Assembly (NCBI GenBank): GCA_037176705.1
Contig: JBAWUJ010000054.1
Coordinates: 1-64,000 of the forward strand
Length of the DNA: 64,000 nucleotides
Direction: 5' to 3'
DNA from: Molossus alvarezi
Lineage: Eukaryota > Chordata > Mammalia > Chiroptera > Molossidae
Part shown: piece after piece, positions 9,639 through 20,922 of the stretch
Layout of the letters: each line of letters begins with the position of its first letter
Numbering within the stretch: the stretch's first letter is position 1
The notes under the pieces: model-generated
What the model was told of the DNA's origin: nothing
Databases searched by the model: none
Seen by the model: only the letters and a program-made list of their open reading frames with translations
Position numbers and translations under genes: made by a program

Positions 9639-10110
9639 GTTGGCGGCCGCCTCCAGGCGCCCCAAGAGTCCAGCGCCGGGGCTGGCAGCCCCCCGGGCAG
9701 CCCCCCCGGCCGCCAGGCGGAGCGCGGACCGGCCCCTCTCAGCTCTCGGGGACCCAGGCGCGCGGTCCGTCCCGCCCAGCCTCGAACCAGGTCCTCACCG
9801 CGGAGCTCGGCAGGAAGCGCATGCGCAGTCCAGGGGCCCCAAGGTCTGCGCCTGGGGGGCCGGGGGGTCCGCCTCACGGGGCTGCGCTGCCCCACCGGGG
9901 GGGGCGCGTGCGCCCGCGAGTTGCGGCGCCTTGCGCGGCGGCCTGCTGGTGTGCTGCTGGGGCGTGGGGGGTCCCCTCTGGGCCCCAGATTCCCTCGCTC
10001 GGCCCCCGGCGTGGGCTGGGGCGCGTGCGTGCGTGGGCTGCGTGGCCCTCGGCCCGAAGCGCGGCAGGTGCGCAGCTGGCTGGCTGTGGGGGGACCAAAA
10101 AGGAGCGGCC

Positions 10111-10231
10111 AAAGCCTACAGCACCCGGGATTCCCAGGCGGTCTCCCATCCAAGTCCTAACCAGGCCCGACCCTGCTTAGCTTCCCAGATCACACGAGAT
10201 CGGGCGCGTTCAGGGTGGTATGGCCGTAGAC
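10111..10231 (-). rRNA. RNA5S: 5S rRNA, copy 18
   Basis: Consensus gene, type F spacer with CTTGCTCGG; T-allele D box. First unit of the nine-unit repeat. Confidence 0.9.
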
Positions 10232-10704
10232 GTTGGCGGCCGCCTCCAGGCGCCCTAAGAGTCCAGCGCCGGGGCTGGTAGCCCCCCGGGCAGCCCCCCC
10301 CGGCCGCCAGGCGGAGCGCGGACCGGCCCCTCTCAGCTCTCGGGGACCCAGGCGCGCGGTCCGTCCCGCCCAGCCTCGAACCAGGTCCTCACCGCGGAGC
10401 TCGGCAGGCAGCGCATGCGCAGTCCAGGGGCCCCAAGGTCTGCGCCTGGGGGGCCGGGGGGTCCGCCCCACGGGGCTGCGCTGCCCCACCGGGGGGGGCG
10501 CGGGCGCCCGCGAGTTGCGGCGCCTTGCTCGGCGGCCTGCTGGTGTGCTGCTGGGGCGTGGGGGGTCCCCTCTGGGCCCCAGATTCCCTCGCTCGGCCCC
10601 CGGCGTGGGCTGGGGCGCGTGCGTGCGTGGGCTGCGTGGCCCTCGGCCCGAAGCGCGGCAGGTGCGCAGCTGGCTGGCTGTGGGGGGACCAAAAAGGAGC
10701 GGCC

Positions 10705-10825
10705 AAAGCCTACAGCACCCGGGATTCCCAGGCGGTCTCCCATCCAAGTCCTAACCAGGCCCGACCCTGCTTAGCTTCCCAGATCACACGAGATCGGGCG
10801 CGTTCAGGGTGGTATGGCCGTAGAC
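10705..10825 (-). rRNA. RNA5S: 5S rRNA, copy 19
   Basis: Consensus gene, type G spacer, T-allele D box. Confidence 0.9.
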
Positions 10826-11298
10826 GTTGGCGGCCGCCTCCAGGCGCCCTAAGAGTCCAGCGCCGGGGCTGGCAGCCCCCCGGGCAGCCCCCCCGGCCGC
10901 CAGGCGGAGCGCGGACCGGCCCCTCTCAGGTCTTGGGGACCCAGGCGCGCGGTCCGTCCCGCCCAGCCTCGAACCAGGTCCTCACCGCGGAGCTCGGCAG
11001 GCAGCGCATGCGCAGTCCAGGGGCCCCAAGGTCTGCGCCTGGGGGGCCGGGGGGTCCGCCCCACGGGGCTGCGCTGCCCCACCGGGGGGGGGCGCGGGCG
11101 CCCGCGAGTTGCGGCGCCTTGCGCGGCGGCCTGCTGGTGTGCTGCTGGGGCGTGGGGGGTCCCCTCTGGGCCCCAGATTCCCTCGCTCGGCCCCCGGCAT
11201 GGGCTGGGGCGCGTGCGTGCGTGGGCTGCGTGGCCCTCGGCCCGAAGCGCGGCAGGTGCGCAGCTGGCTGGCTGTGGGGGGACCAAAAAGGAGCGGCC

Positions 11299-11419
11299 AA
11301 AGCCTACAGCACCCGGGATTCCCAGGCGGTCTCCCATCCAAGTCCTAACCAGGCCCGACCCTGCTTAGCTTCCCAGATCACACGAGATCGGGCGCGTTCA
11401 GGGTGGTATGGCCGTAGAC
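11299..11419 (-). rRNA. RNA5S: 5S rRNA, copy 20
   Basis: Consensus gene, type A spacer (GGCCACTC, GGGTCCCC, GGGGCATGGGG), C-allele D box. Confidence 0.9.
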
Positions 11420-11891
11420 GTTGGCGGCCGCCTCCAGGCGCCCCAAGAGTCCAGCGCCGGGGCTGGCAGCCCCCCGGGCAGCCCCCCCGGCCGCCAGGCG
11501 GAGCGCGGACCGGCCACTCTCAGCTCTCGGGGACCCAGGCGCGCGGTCCGTCCCGCCCAGCCTCGAACCAGGTCCTCACCGCGGAGCTCGGCAGGCAGCG
11601 CATGCGCAGTCCAGGGTCCCCAAGGTCTGCGCCTGGGGGGCCGGGGGGTCCGCCCCACGGGGCTGCGCTGCCCCACCGGGGGGGGCGCGGGCGCCCGCGA
11701 GTTGCGGCGCCTTGCGCGGCGGCCTGCTGGTGTGCTGCTGGGGCATGGGGGGTCCCCTCTGGGCCCCAGATTCCCTCGCTCGGCCCCCGGCGTGGGCTGG
11801 GGCGCGTGCGTGCGTGGGCTGCGTGGCCCTCGGCCCGAAGCGCGGCAGGTGCGCAGCTGGCTGGCTGTGGGGGGACCAAAAAGGAGCGGCC

Positions 11892-12012
11892 AAAGCCTAC
11901 AGCACCCGGGATTCCCAGGCGGTCTCCCATCCAAGTCCTAACCAGGCCCGACCCTGCTTAGCTTCCCAGATCACACGAGATCGGGCGCGTTCAGGGTGGT
12001 ATGGCCGGAGAC
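11892..12012 (-). rRNA. RNA5S: 5S rRNA, copy 21 (A5C)
   Basis: Carries A5C, which unpairs U114 in helix I without compensation. Type B spacer, T-allele D box. Confidence 0.88.
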
Positions 12013-12484
12013 GTTGGCGGCCGCCTCCAGGCGCCCTAAGAGTCCAGCGCCGGGGCTGGCAGCCCCCCGGGCAGCCCCCCCGGCCGCCAGGCGGAGCGCG
12101 GACCGGCCCCTCTCAGCTCTCGGGGACCCAGGCGCGCGGTCCGTCCCGCCCAGCCTCGAACCAGGTCCCCACCGCGGAGCTCGGCAGGCAGCGCATGCGC
12201 AGTCCAGGGGCCCCAAGGTCTGCGCCTGGGGGGCCGGGGGGTCCGCCCCACGGGGCTGCGCTGCCCCACCGGGGGGGGCGCGGGCGCCCGCGAGTTGCGG
12301 CGCCTTGCGCGGCGGCCTGCTGGTGTGCTGCTGGGGCGTGGGGGGTCCCCTCTGGGCCCCAGATTCCCTCGCTCGGCCCCCGGCGTGGGCTGGGGCGCGT
12401 GCGTGCGTGGGCTGCGTGGCCCTCGGCCCGAAGCGCAGCAGGTGCGCAGCTGGCTGGCTGTGGGGGGACCAAAAAGGAGCGGCC

Positions 12485-12605
12485 AAAGCCTACAGCACCC
12501 GGGATTCCCAGGCGGTCTCCCATCCAAGTCCTAACCAGGCCCGACCCTGCTTAGCTTCCCAGATCACACGAGATCGGGCGCGTTCAGGGTGGTATGGCCG
12601 GAGAC
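12485..12605 (-). rRNA. RNA5S: 5S rRNA, copy 22 (A5C)
   Basis: A5C gene, type C spacer with private GCGCTGGGGC; T-allele D box. Confidence 0.88.
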
Positions 12606-13078
12606 GTTGGCGGCCGCCTCCAGGCGCCCTAAGAGTCCAGCGCTGGGGCTGGCAGCCCCCCGGGCAGCCCCCCCGGCCGCCAGGCGGAGCGCGGACCGGC
12701 CCCTCTCAGGTCTTGGGGACCCAGGCGCGCGGTCCGTCCCGCCCAGCCTCGAACCAGGTCCTCACCGCGGAGCTAGGCAGGCAGCGCATGCGCAGTCCAG
12801 GGGCCCCAAGGTCTGCGCCTGGGGGGCCGGGGGGTCCGCCCCACGGGGCTGCGCTGCCCCACCGGGGGGGGGCGCGGGCGCCCGCGAGTTGCGGCGCCTT
12901 GCGCGGCGGCCTGCTGGTGTGCTGCTGGGGCGTGGGGGGTCCCCTCTGGGCCCCAGATTCCCTCGCTCTGCCCCCGGCGTGGGCTGGGGCGCGTGCGTGC
13001 GTGGGCTGCGTGGCCCTCGGCCCGAAGCGCGGCAGGTGCGCAGCTGGCTGGCTGTGGGGGGACCAAAAAGGAGCGGCC

Positions 13079-13199
13079 AAAGCCTACAGCACCCGGGATT
13101 CCCAGGCGGTCTCCCATCCAAGTCCTAACCAGGCCCGACCCTGCTTAGCTTCCCAGATCACACGAGATCGGGCGCGTTCAGGGTGGTATGGCCGTAGAC
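13079..13199 (-). rRNA. RNA5S: 5S rRNA, copy 23
   Basis: Consensus gene, type I spacer shortened by a 40-bp deletion near 13,607; T-allele D box. Confidence 0.9.
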
Positions 13200-13632
13200 G
13201 TTGGCGGCCGCCTCCAGGCGCCCTAAGAGTCCAGCGCCGGGGCTGGCAGCCCCCCGGGCAGCCCCCCCGGCCGCCAGGCGGAGCGCGGACCGGCCCCTCT
13301 CAGCTCTCGGGGACCCAGGCGCGCGGTCCGTCCCGCCCAGCCTCGAACCAGGTCCTCACCGCGGAGCTCGGCAGGCAGCGCATGCGCAGTCCAGGGGCCC
13401 CAAGGTCTGCGCCTGGGGGGCCGGGGGGTCCGCCCCACGGGGCTGCGCTGCCCCACCGGGGGGGGCGCGGGCGCCCGCGAGTTGCGGCGCCTTGCGCGGC
13501 GGCCTGCTGGTGTGCTGCTGGGGCGTGGGGGGTCCCCTCTGGGCCCCAGATTCCCTCGCTCGGCCCCCGGCGTGGGCTGGGGCGCGTGCGTGCGTGGGCT
13601 GCGTGGGTGGGGGGGACCAAAAAGGAGCGGCC

Positions 13633-13757
13633 AAAGCCTACAGCACCCGGGATTCCCAGGCGGTCCTCCCATCCAAGTCCTAACCAGGCCCGACCCTGCT
13701 TAGCTTCCCAGATCACACGAGATCGGGCCGCGTTCAGGGTGGTATGGGCCCGAAGAC
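13633..13757 (-). rRNA. RNA5S: 5S rRNA, copy 24 (insertions)
   Basis: 125 nt: single extra bases in the C box region (GGTCCTCCC) and near RNA 27 (GGGCCGCG), plus an irregular 5' end (ATGGGCCCGAAGAC). Probably consensus error. Type H spacer with CACGTG. Confidence 0.72.
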
Positions 13758-14239
13758 GTTGGCGGCCGCCTCCAGGCGCCCTAAGAGTCCCAGCGCCGGG
13801 GCTGGCAGCCCCCCGGGCAGCCCCCCCGGCCGCCAGGCGGAGCGCGGACCGGCCCCTCTCAGGTCTCGGGGACCCAGGCGCGCGGTTCCGTCCCGCCCAG
13901 CCTCGAACCAGGTCCTCACCGCGGAGCTCGGCAGGCAGCGCATGCGGCAGTCCAGGGGCCCCAAGGTCTGCGCCTGGGGGGCCGGGGGGGGTCCTCCCCA
14001 CGAGGCTTGCGCTGCCCCACCGGGGGGGGGCGCGGGCGCCCGCGAGTTGCGGCGCCTTGCGCGGCGGGCCTGCTGGTGTGCTGCTGGGGCGTGGGGGGGT
14101 CCCCTCTGGGCCCCAGATTCCCTCGCTCGGCCCCCGGCATGGGCTGGGGCACGTGCGTGCGTGGGCTGCGTGGCCCTCGGCCCGAAGCGCGGCAGTGTGC
14201 GCAGCTGGCTGGCTGTGGGGGGACCAAAAAGGAGCGGGC

Positions 14240-14362
14240 AAAGCCTACAGCACCCGGGATTCCCAGGCGGTCCTCCCATCCAAGTCCTAACCAGGCCCGA
14301 CCCTGCTTAGCTTCCCAGATCACACGAGATCGGGCGCGTTTCAGGGTGGTATGGCCGTAGAC
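14240..14362 (-). rRNA. RNA5S: 5S rRNA, copy 25 (insertions)
   Basis: 123 nt: extra C in the C box region and an extra T in GCGTTTCAGG. Probably consensus error. Type D spacer, C-allele D box. Confidence 0.75.
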
Positions 14363-14844
14363 GTTGGCGGCCGCCTCCAGGCGCCCCAAGAGTCCAGCGC
14401 CGGGGCTGGCAGCCCCCCCGGGCAGCCCCCCGGCCGCCAGGCGGAGCGCGGGACCGGCCCCCTCTCAGCTCTCGGGGACCCAGGCGCGCGGTCCGTCCCG
14501 CCCAGCCTCGAACCAGGTTCTCACCGCGGAGCTCGGCAGGCCAGCGCATGCGCAGTCCAGGGGGCCCCAAGGTCTGCGCCTGGGGGGCCGGGGGTCCGCC
14601 CCACGGGGCTGCGCTGGCCCCCACCGGGGGGGGCGCGGGCGCCCGCGAGTTGCGGCGCCTTGCGCGGCGGCCTGCTGGTGTGCTGCTGGGGCGTGGGGGG
14701 GACCCCTCTGGGCCCCCAGATTCCCTCGCTCGGCCCCCGGCGTGGGCTGGGGCGCGTGCGTGCGTGGGCTGCGTGGCCCTCGGCCCGAAGCGCGGCAGGT
14801 TGCGCAGCTGGCTGGCTGTGGGGGGGACCAAAAAAGGAGCGGCC

Positions 14845-14968
14845 GAAGCCTACAGCACCCGGGATTCCCAGGCGGTCTCCCATCCAAGTCCTAACCAGGC
14901 CCGACCCTGCTTAGCTTCCCAGATCACACGAGATCGGGGCGCGTTCAGGGGTGGTATGGCCGTAGGAC
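14845..14968 (-). rRNA. RNA5S: 5S rRNA, copy 26 (insertions)
   Basis: 124 nt: three extra G residues in the 5' third of the gene (plus GATCGGGGC, CAGGGGTGG, CGTAGGACG). T121C copy after a D unit. Type E spacer, C-allele D box. Confidence 0.75.
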
Positions 14969-15446
14969 GTTGGCGGCCGCCTCCAGGCGCCCCAAGAGTC
15001 CAGCGCCGGGGCTGGCAGCCCCCCGGGCAGCCCCCCCGGCCGCCAGGCGGAGCGCGGGACCGGCCCCTCTCAGCTCTCGGGGACCAGGCGCGCGGTCCGT
15101 CCCGCCCAGCCTCGAACCAGGTCCCTCACCGCGGAGCTCGGCAGGCAGCGCATGCGCAGTCCAGGGGCCCCCAAGGTCCTGCGCCTGGGGGGCCGGGGGG
15201 TCCGCCTCACGGGGCTGCGCTGCCCCACCGGGGGGGGCGCCGTGCGCCCCGCGAGTTGCGGCGCCTTGCGCGGCGGCCTGCTGGTGTGCTGCTGGGGCGT
15301 GGGGGGTCCCCTCTGGGCCCCAGATTTCCCTCGCTCGGCCCCCGGCGTGGGCTGGGGCGCGTGCGTGCGTGGGCTGCGTGGCCCTCGGCCCGAAGCGCGG
15401 CAGGTGCGCAGCTGGCTGGCTGTGGGGGGACCAAAAAGGAGCGGCC

Positions 15447-15568
15447 AAAGCCTACAGCACCCGGGATTCCCAGGCGGTCCTCCCATCCAAGTCCTAACCA
15501 GGCCCGACCCTGCTTAGCTTCCCAGATCACACGAGATCGGGCGCGTTCAGGGTGGTATGGCCGTAGAC
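15447..15568 (-). rRNA. RNA5S: 5S rRNA, copy 27 (1-nt insertion)
   Basis: 122 nt: extra C in the C box region, at the same place as copies 24 and 25. Type F spacer with CTTGCTCGG and a shortened first C run; T-allele D box. Confidence 0.78.
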
Positions 15569-16044
15569 GTTGGCGGCCGCCTCCAGGCGCCCTAAGAGTC
15601 CAGCGCCGGGGCTGGTAGCCCCGGGCAGCCCCCCCCGGCCGCCAGGCGGAGCGCGGACCGGGCCCCTCTCAGCTCTCGGGGACCCAGGCGCGCGGTCCGT
15701 CCCGCCCAGCCTCGAACCCAGGTCCTCACCGCGGAGCTCGGCAGGCAGCGCATGCGCAGTCCAGGGGCCCCAAGGTCTGCGCCTGGGGGGCCGGGGGGGT
15801 CCGCCCCACGGGGCTGCGCTGCCCCCACCGGGGGGGGCGCGGGCGCCCGCGAGTTGCGGCGCCTTGCTCGGCGGCCTGCCTGGGTGCTGCTGGGGCGTGG
15901 GGGGTCCCCCTCTGGGCCCCAGATTCCCTCGCTCGGCCCCCGGCGTGGGCTGGGGCGCGTGCGTGCGTGGGCTGCGTGGCCCTCGGCCCGAAGCGCGGCA
16001 GGTGCGCAGCTGGCTGGCTGTGGGGGGACCAAAAAGGAGCGGCC

Positions 16045-16166
16045 AAAGCCTACAGCACCCGGGATTCCCAGGCGGTCTCCCATCCAAGTCCTAACCAGGC
16101 CCGACCCCTGCTTAGCTTCCCAGATCACACGAGATCGGGCGCGTTCAGGGTGGTATGGCCGTAGAC
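16045..16166 (-). rRNA. RNA5S: 5S rRNA, copy 28 (1-nt insertion)
   Basis: 122 nt: one extra C inside the A box (GACCCCTGC). Probably consensus error. Type G spacer, T-allele D box. Confidence 0.78.
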
Positions 16167-16643
16167 GTTGGCGGCCGCCTCCAGGCGCCCTAAGAGTCCA
16201 GCGCCGGGGCTGGCAGCCCCCCGGGCAGCCCCCCCGGCCGCCAGGCGGAGCGCGGACCGGCCCCTCTCCAGGTCTTGGGGGACCCAGGCGCGCGGTCCGT
16301 CCCCGCCCAGCCTCGAACCAGGTCCTCACCGCGGAGCTCGGCAGGCAGCGCATGCGCAGTCCAGGGGCCCCAAGGTCTGCGCCTGGGGGGCCGGGGGGTC
16401 CGCCCCACGGGGCTGCGCTGCCCCACCGGGGGGGGGCGCGGGCGCCCGCGAGTTGCGGCGCCTTGCGCGGCGGCCTGCTGGTGTGCTGCTGGGGCGTGGG
16501 GGGGTCCCCTCTGGGCCCCAGATTCCCTCGCTCGGCCCCCGGCATGGGCTGGGGCGCGTGCGTGCGTGGGCTGCGTGGCCCTCGGCCCGAAGCGCGGCAG
16601 GTGCGCAGCTGGCTGGCTGTGGGGGGACCAAAAAGGAGCGGCC

Positions 16644-16764
16644 AAAGCCTACAGCACCCGGGATTCCCAGGCGGTCTCCCATCCAAGTCCTAACCAGGCC
16701 CGACCCTGCTTAGCTTCCCAGATCACACGAGATCGGGCGCGTTCAGGGTGGTATGGCCGTAGAC
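16644..16764 (-). rRNA. RNA5S: 5S rRNA, copy 29
   Basis: Consensus gene, type A spacer with private CCAGAATCCC; C-allele D box. Confidence 0.9.
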
Positions 16765-17236
16765 GTTGGCGGCCGCCTCCAGGCGCCCCAAGAGTCCAGC
16801 GCCGGGGCTGGCAGCCCCCCGGGCAGCCCCCCCGGCCGCCAGGCGGAGCGCGGACCGGCCACTCTCAGCTCTCGGGGACCCAGGCGCGCGGTCCGTCCCG
16901 CCCAGCCTCGAACCAGGTCCTCACCGCGGAGCTCGGCAGGCAGCGCATGCGCAGTCCAGGGTCCCCAAGGTCTGCGCCTGGGGGGCCGGGGGGTCCGCCC
17001 CACGGGGCTGCGCTGCCCCACCGGGGGGGGCGCGGGCGCCCGCGAGTTGCGGCGCCTTGCGCGGCGGCCTGCTGGTGTGCTGCTGGGGCATGGGGGGTCC
17101 CCTCTGGGCCCCAGAATCCCTCGCTCGGCCCCCGGCGTGGGCTGGGGCGCGTGCGTGCGTGGGCTGCGTGGCCCTCGGCCCGAAGCGCGGCAGGTGCGCA
17201 GCTGGCTGGCTGTGGGGGGACCAAAAAGGAGCGGCC

Positions 17237-17357
17237 AAAGCCTACAGCACCCGGGATTCCCAGGCGGTCTCCCATCCAAGTCCTAACCAGGCCCGACCCT
17301 GCTTAGCTTCCCAGATCACACGAGATCGGGCGCGTTCAGGGTGGTATGGCCGGAGAC
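17237..17357 (-). rRNA. RNA5S: 5S rRNA, copy 30 (A5C)
   Basis: A5C gene, type B spacer with one extra G before the terminator of copy 31; T-allele D box. Confidence 0.88.
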
Positions 17358-17830
17358 GTTGGCGGCCGCCTCCAGGCGCCCTAAGAGTCCAGCGCCGGGG
17401 CTGGCAGCCCCCCGGGCAGCCCCCCCGGCCGCCAGGCGGAGCGCGGACCGGCCCCTCTCAGCTCTCGGGGACCCAGGCGCGCGGTCCGTCCCGCCCAGCC
17501 TCGAACCAGGTCCCCACCGCGGAGCTCGGCAGGCAGCGCATGCGCAGTCCAGGGGCCCCAAGGTCTGCGCCTGGGGGGCCGGGGGGTCCGCCCCACGGGG
17601 CTGCGCTGCCCCACCGGGGGGGGCGCGGGCGCCCGCGAGTTGCGGCGCCTTGCGCGGCGGCCTGCTGGTGTGCTGCTGGGGCGTGGGGGGTCCCCTCTGG
17701 GCCCCAGATTCCCTCGCTCGGCCCCCGGCGTGGGCTGGGGCGCGTGCGTGCGTGGGCTGCGTGGCCCTCGGCCCGAAGCGCAGCAGGTGCGCAGCTGGCT
17801 GGCTGTGGGGGGGACCAAAAAGGAGCGGCC

Positions 17831-17951
17831 AAAGCCTACAGCACCCGGGATTCCCAGGCGGTCTCCCATCCAAGTCCTAACCAGGCCCGACCCTGCTTAG
17901 CTTCCCAGATCACACGAGATCGGGCGCGTTCAGGGTGGTATGGCCGGAGAC
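17831..17951 (-). rRNA. RNA5S: 5S rRNA, copy 31 (A5C)
   Basis: A5C gene, type C spacer with three single-base insertions in G or C runs; T-allele D box. Confidence 0.88.
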
Positions 17952-18427
17952 GTTGGCGGCCGCCTCCAGGCGCCCTAAGAGTCCAGCGCCGGGGGCTGGC
18001 AGCCCCCCGGGCAGCCCCCCCGGCCGCCAGGCGGAGCGCGGACCGGCCCCCTCTCAGGTCTTGGGGACCCAGGCGCGCGGTCCGTCCCGCCCAGCCTCGA
18101 ACCAGGTCCTCACCGCGGAGCTAGGCAGGCAGCGCATGCGCAGTCCAGGGGCCCCAAGGTCTGCGCCTGGGGGGCCGGGGGGTCCGCCCCACGGGGCTGC
18201 GCTGCCCCACCGGGGGGGGGGCGCGGGCGCCCGCGAGTTGCGGCGCCTTGCGCGGCGGCCTGCTGGTGTGCTGCTGGGGCGTGGGGGGTCCCCTCTGGGC
18301 CCCAGATTCCCTCGCTCTGCCCCCGGCGTGGGCTGGGGCGCGTGCGTGCGTGGGCTGCGTGGCCCTCGGCCCGAAGCGCGGCAGGTGCGCAGCTGGCTGG
18401 CTGTGGGGGGACCAAAAAGGAGCGGCC

Positions 18428-18548
18428 AAAGCCTACAGCACCCGGGATTCCCAGGCGGTCTCCCATCCAAGTCCTAACCAGGCCCGACCCTGCTTAGCTT
18501 CCCAGATCACACGAGATCGGGCGCGTTCAGGGTGGTATGGCCGTAGAC
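18428..18548 (-). rRNA. RNA5S: 5S rRNA, copy 32
   Basis: Consensus gene, type I spacer, T-allele D box. It is the intact counterpart of deleted copy 23 in the nine-unit repeat. Confidence 0.9.
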
Positions 18549-19020
18549 GTTGGCGGCCGCCTCCAGGCGCCCTAAGAGTCCAGCGCCGGGGCTGGCAGCC
18601 CCCCGGGCAGCCCCCCCGGCCGCCAGGCGGAGCGCGGACCGGCCCCTCTCAGCTCTCGGGGACCCAGGCGCGCGGTCCGTCCCGCCCAGCCTCGAACCAG
18701 GTCCTCACCGCGGAGCTCGGCAGGCAGCGCATGCGCAGTCCAGGGGCCCCAAGGTCTGCGCCTGGGGGGCCGGGGGGTCCGCCCCACGGGGCTGCGCTGC
18801 CCCACCGGGGGGGGCGCGGGCGCCCGCGAGTTGCGGCGCCTTGCGCGGCGGCCTGCTGGTGTGCTGCTGGGGCGTGGGGGGTCCCCTCTGGGCCCCAGAT
18901 TCCCTCGCTCGGCCCCCGGCGTGGGCTGGGGCGCGTGCGTGCGTGGGCTGCGTGGCCCTCGGCCCGAAGCGCGGCAGGTGCGCAGCTGGCTGGCTGTGGG
19001 GGGACCAAAAAGGAGCGGCC

Positions 19021-19141
19021 AAAGCCTACAGCACCCGGGATTCCCAGGCGGTCTCCCATCCAAGTCCTAACCAGGCCCGACCCTGCTTAGCTTCCCAGAT
19101 CACACGAGATCGGGCGCGTTCAGGGTGGTATGGCCGTAGAC
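19021..19141 (-). rRNA. RNA5S: 5S rRNA, copy 33
   Basis: Consensus gene, type H spacer with CACGTG and CCCCACGAGG, a mark shared with copy 24; T-allele D box. Confidence 0.9.
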
Positions 19142-19615
19142 GTTGGCGGCCGCCTCCAGGCGCCCTAAGAGTCCAGCGCCGGGGCTGGCAGCCCCCCGGG
19201 CAGCCCCCCCGGCCGCCAGGCGGAGCGCGGACCGGCCCCTCTCAGGTCTCGGGGACCCAGGCGCGCGGTCCGTCCCGCCCAGCCTCGAACCAGGTCCTCA
19301 CCGCGGAGCTCGGCAGGCAGCGCATGCGCAGTCCAGGGGCCCCAAGGTCTGCGCCTGGGGGGCCGGGGGGTCCTCCCCACGAGGCTGCGCTGCCCCACCG
19401 GGGGGGGGGCGCGGGCGCCCGCGAGTTGCGGCGCCTTGCGCGGCGGCCTGCTGGTGTGCTGCTGGGGCGTGGGGGGTCCCCTCTGGGCCCCAGATTCCCT
19501 CGCTCGGCCCCCGGCATGGGCTGGGGCACGTGCGTGCGTGGGCTGCGTGGCCCTCGGCCCGAAGCGCGGCAGGTGCGCAGCTGGCTGGCTGTGGGGGGAC
19601 CAAAAAGGAGCGGGC

Positions 19616-19736
19616 AAAGCCTACAGCACCCGGGATTCCCAGGCGGTCTCCCATCCAAGTCCTAACCAGGCCCGACCCTGCTTAGCTTCCCAGATCACAC
19701 GAGATCGGGCGCGTTCAGGGTGGTATGGCCGTAGAC
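19616..19736 (-). rRNA. RNA5S: 5S rRNA, copy 34
   Basis: Consensus gene, type D spacer, C-allele D box. Confidence 0.9.
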
Positions 19737-20208
19737 GTTGGCGGCCGCCTCCAGGCGCCCCAAGAGTCCAGCGCCGGGGCTGGCAGCCCCCCCGGGCAGC
19801 CCCCCGGCCGCCAGGCGGAGCGCGGACCGGCCCCTCTCAGCTCTCGGGGACCCAGGCGCGCGGTCCGTCCCGCCCAGCCTCGAACCAGGTTCTCACCGCG
19901 GAGCTCGGCAGGCAGCGCATGCGCAGTCCAGGGGCCCCAAGGTCTGCGCCTGGGGGGCCGGGGGGTCCGCCCCACGGGGCTGCGCTGCCCCACCGGGGGG
20001 GGCGCGGGCGCCCGCGAGTTGCGGCGCCTTGCGCGGCGGCCTGCTGGTGTGCTGCTGGGGCGTGGGGGGTCCCCTCTGGGCCCCAGATTCCCTCGCTCGG
20101 CCCCCGGCGTGGGCTGGGGCGCGTGCGTGCGTGGGCTGCGTGGCCCTCGGCCCGAAGCGCGGCAGGTGCGCAGCTGGCTGGCTGTGGGGGGACCAAAAAG
20201 GAGCGGCC

Positions 20209-20329
20209 GAAGCCTACAGCACCCGGGATTCCCAGGCGGTCTCCCATCCAAGTCCTAACCAGGCCCGACCCTGCTTAGCTTCCCAGATCACACGAGATCG
20301 GGCGCGTTCAGGGTGGTATGGCCGTAGAC
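20209..20329 (-). rRNA. RNA5S: 5S rRNA, copy 35
   Basis: T121C copy. Type E spacer with GGCAGGAAGCG, C-allele D box. Last unit of the second nine-unit repeat. Confidence 0.9.
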
Positions 20330-20801
20330 GTTGGCGGCCGCCTCCAGGCGCCCCAAGAGTCCAGCGCCGGGGCTGGCAGCCCCCCGGGCAGCCCCCCCGG
20401 CCGCCAGGCGGAGCGCGGACCGGCCCCTCTCAGCTCTCGGGGACCCAGGCGCGCGGTCCGTCCCGCCCAGCCTCGAACCAGGTCCTCACCGCGGAGCTCG
20501 GCAGGAAGCGCATGCGCAGTCCAGGGGCCCCAAGGTCTGCGCCTGGGGGGCCGGGGGGTCCGCCTCACGGGGCTGCGCTGCCCCACCGGGGGGGGCGCGT
20601 GCGCCCGCGAGTTGCGGCGCCTTGCGCGGCGGCCTGCTGGTGTGCTGCTGGGGCGTGGGGGGTCCCCTCTGGGCCCCAGATTCCCTCGCTCGGCCCCCGG
20701 CGTGGGCTGGGGCGCGTGCGTGCGTGGGCTGCGTGGCCCTCGGCCCGAAGCGCGGCAGGTGCGCAGCTGGCTGGCTGTGGGGGGACCAAAAAGGAGCGGC
20801 C

Positions 20802-20922
20802 AAAGCCTACAGCACCCGGGATTCCCAGGCGGTCTCCCATCCAAGTCCTAACCAGGCCCGACCCTGCTTAGCTTCCCAGATCACACGAGATCGGGCGCGT
20901 TCAGGGTGGTATGGCCGTAGAC
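20802..20922 (-). rRNA. RNA5S: 5S rRNA, copy 36
   Basis: Consensus gene, type F spacer with CTTGCTCGG, T-allele D box. Confidence 0.9.

Larger units (their letters stand above)
10111..15446 (-). repeat. Nine-unit higher-order repeat, copy a (F G A B C I H D E)
   Basis: Copies 18-26. The ordered spacer types are repeated in the same order by copies 27-35 directly downstream. Copies 24-26 lie in the indel-rich stretch. Confidence 0.8.
13600..16330. other. Indel-rich stretch, probable poor consensus
   Basis: Single-base insertions appear every few tens of bases, mostly lengthening homopolymers, in both gene and spacer. They hit five successive genes that are invariant elsewhere. The pattern fits unpolished long-read sequence. 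A few isolated G insertions persist to about 18.2 kb. Confidence 0.75.
15447..20801 (-). repeat. Nine-unit higher-order repeat, copy b (F G A B C I H D E)
   Basis: Copies 27-35 repeat the spacer order of copies 18-26, about 5.34 kb further on, including the CTTGCTCGG mark in F and GGCAGGAAGCG at the E unit of copy 35. Confidence 0.82.
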
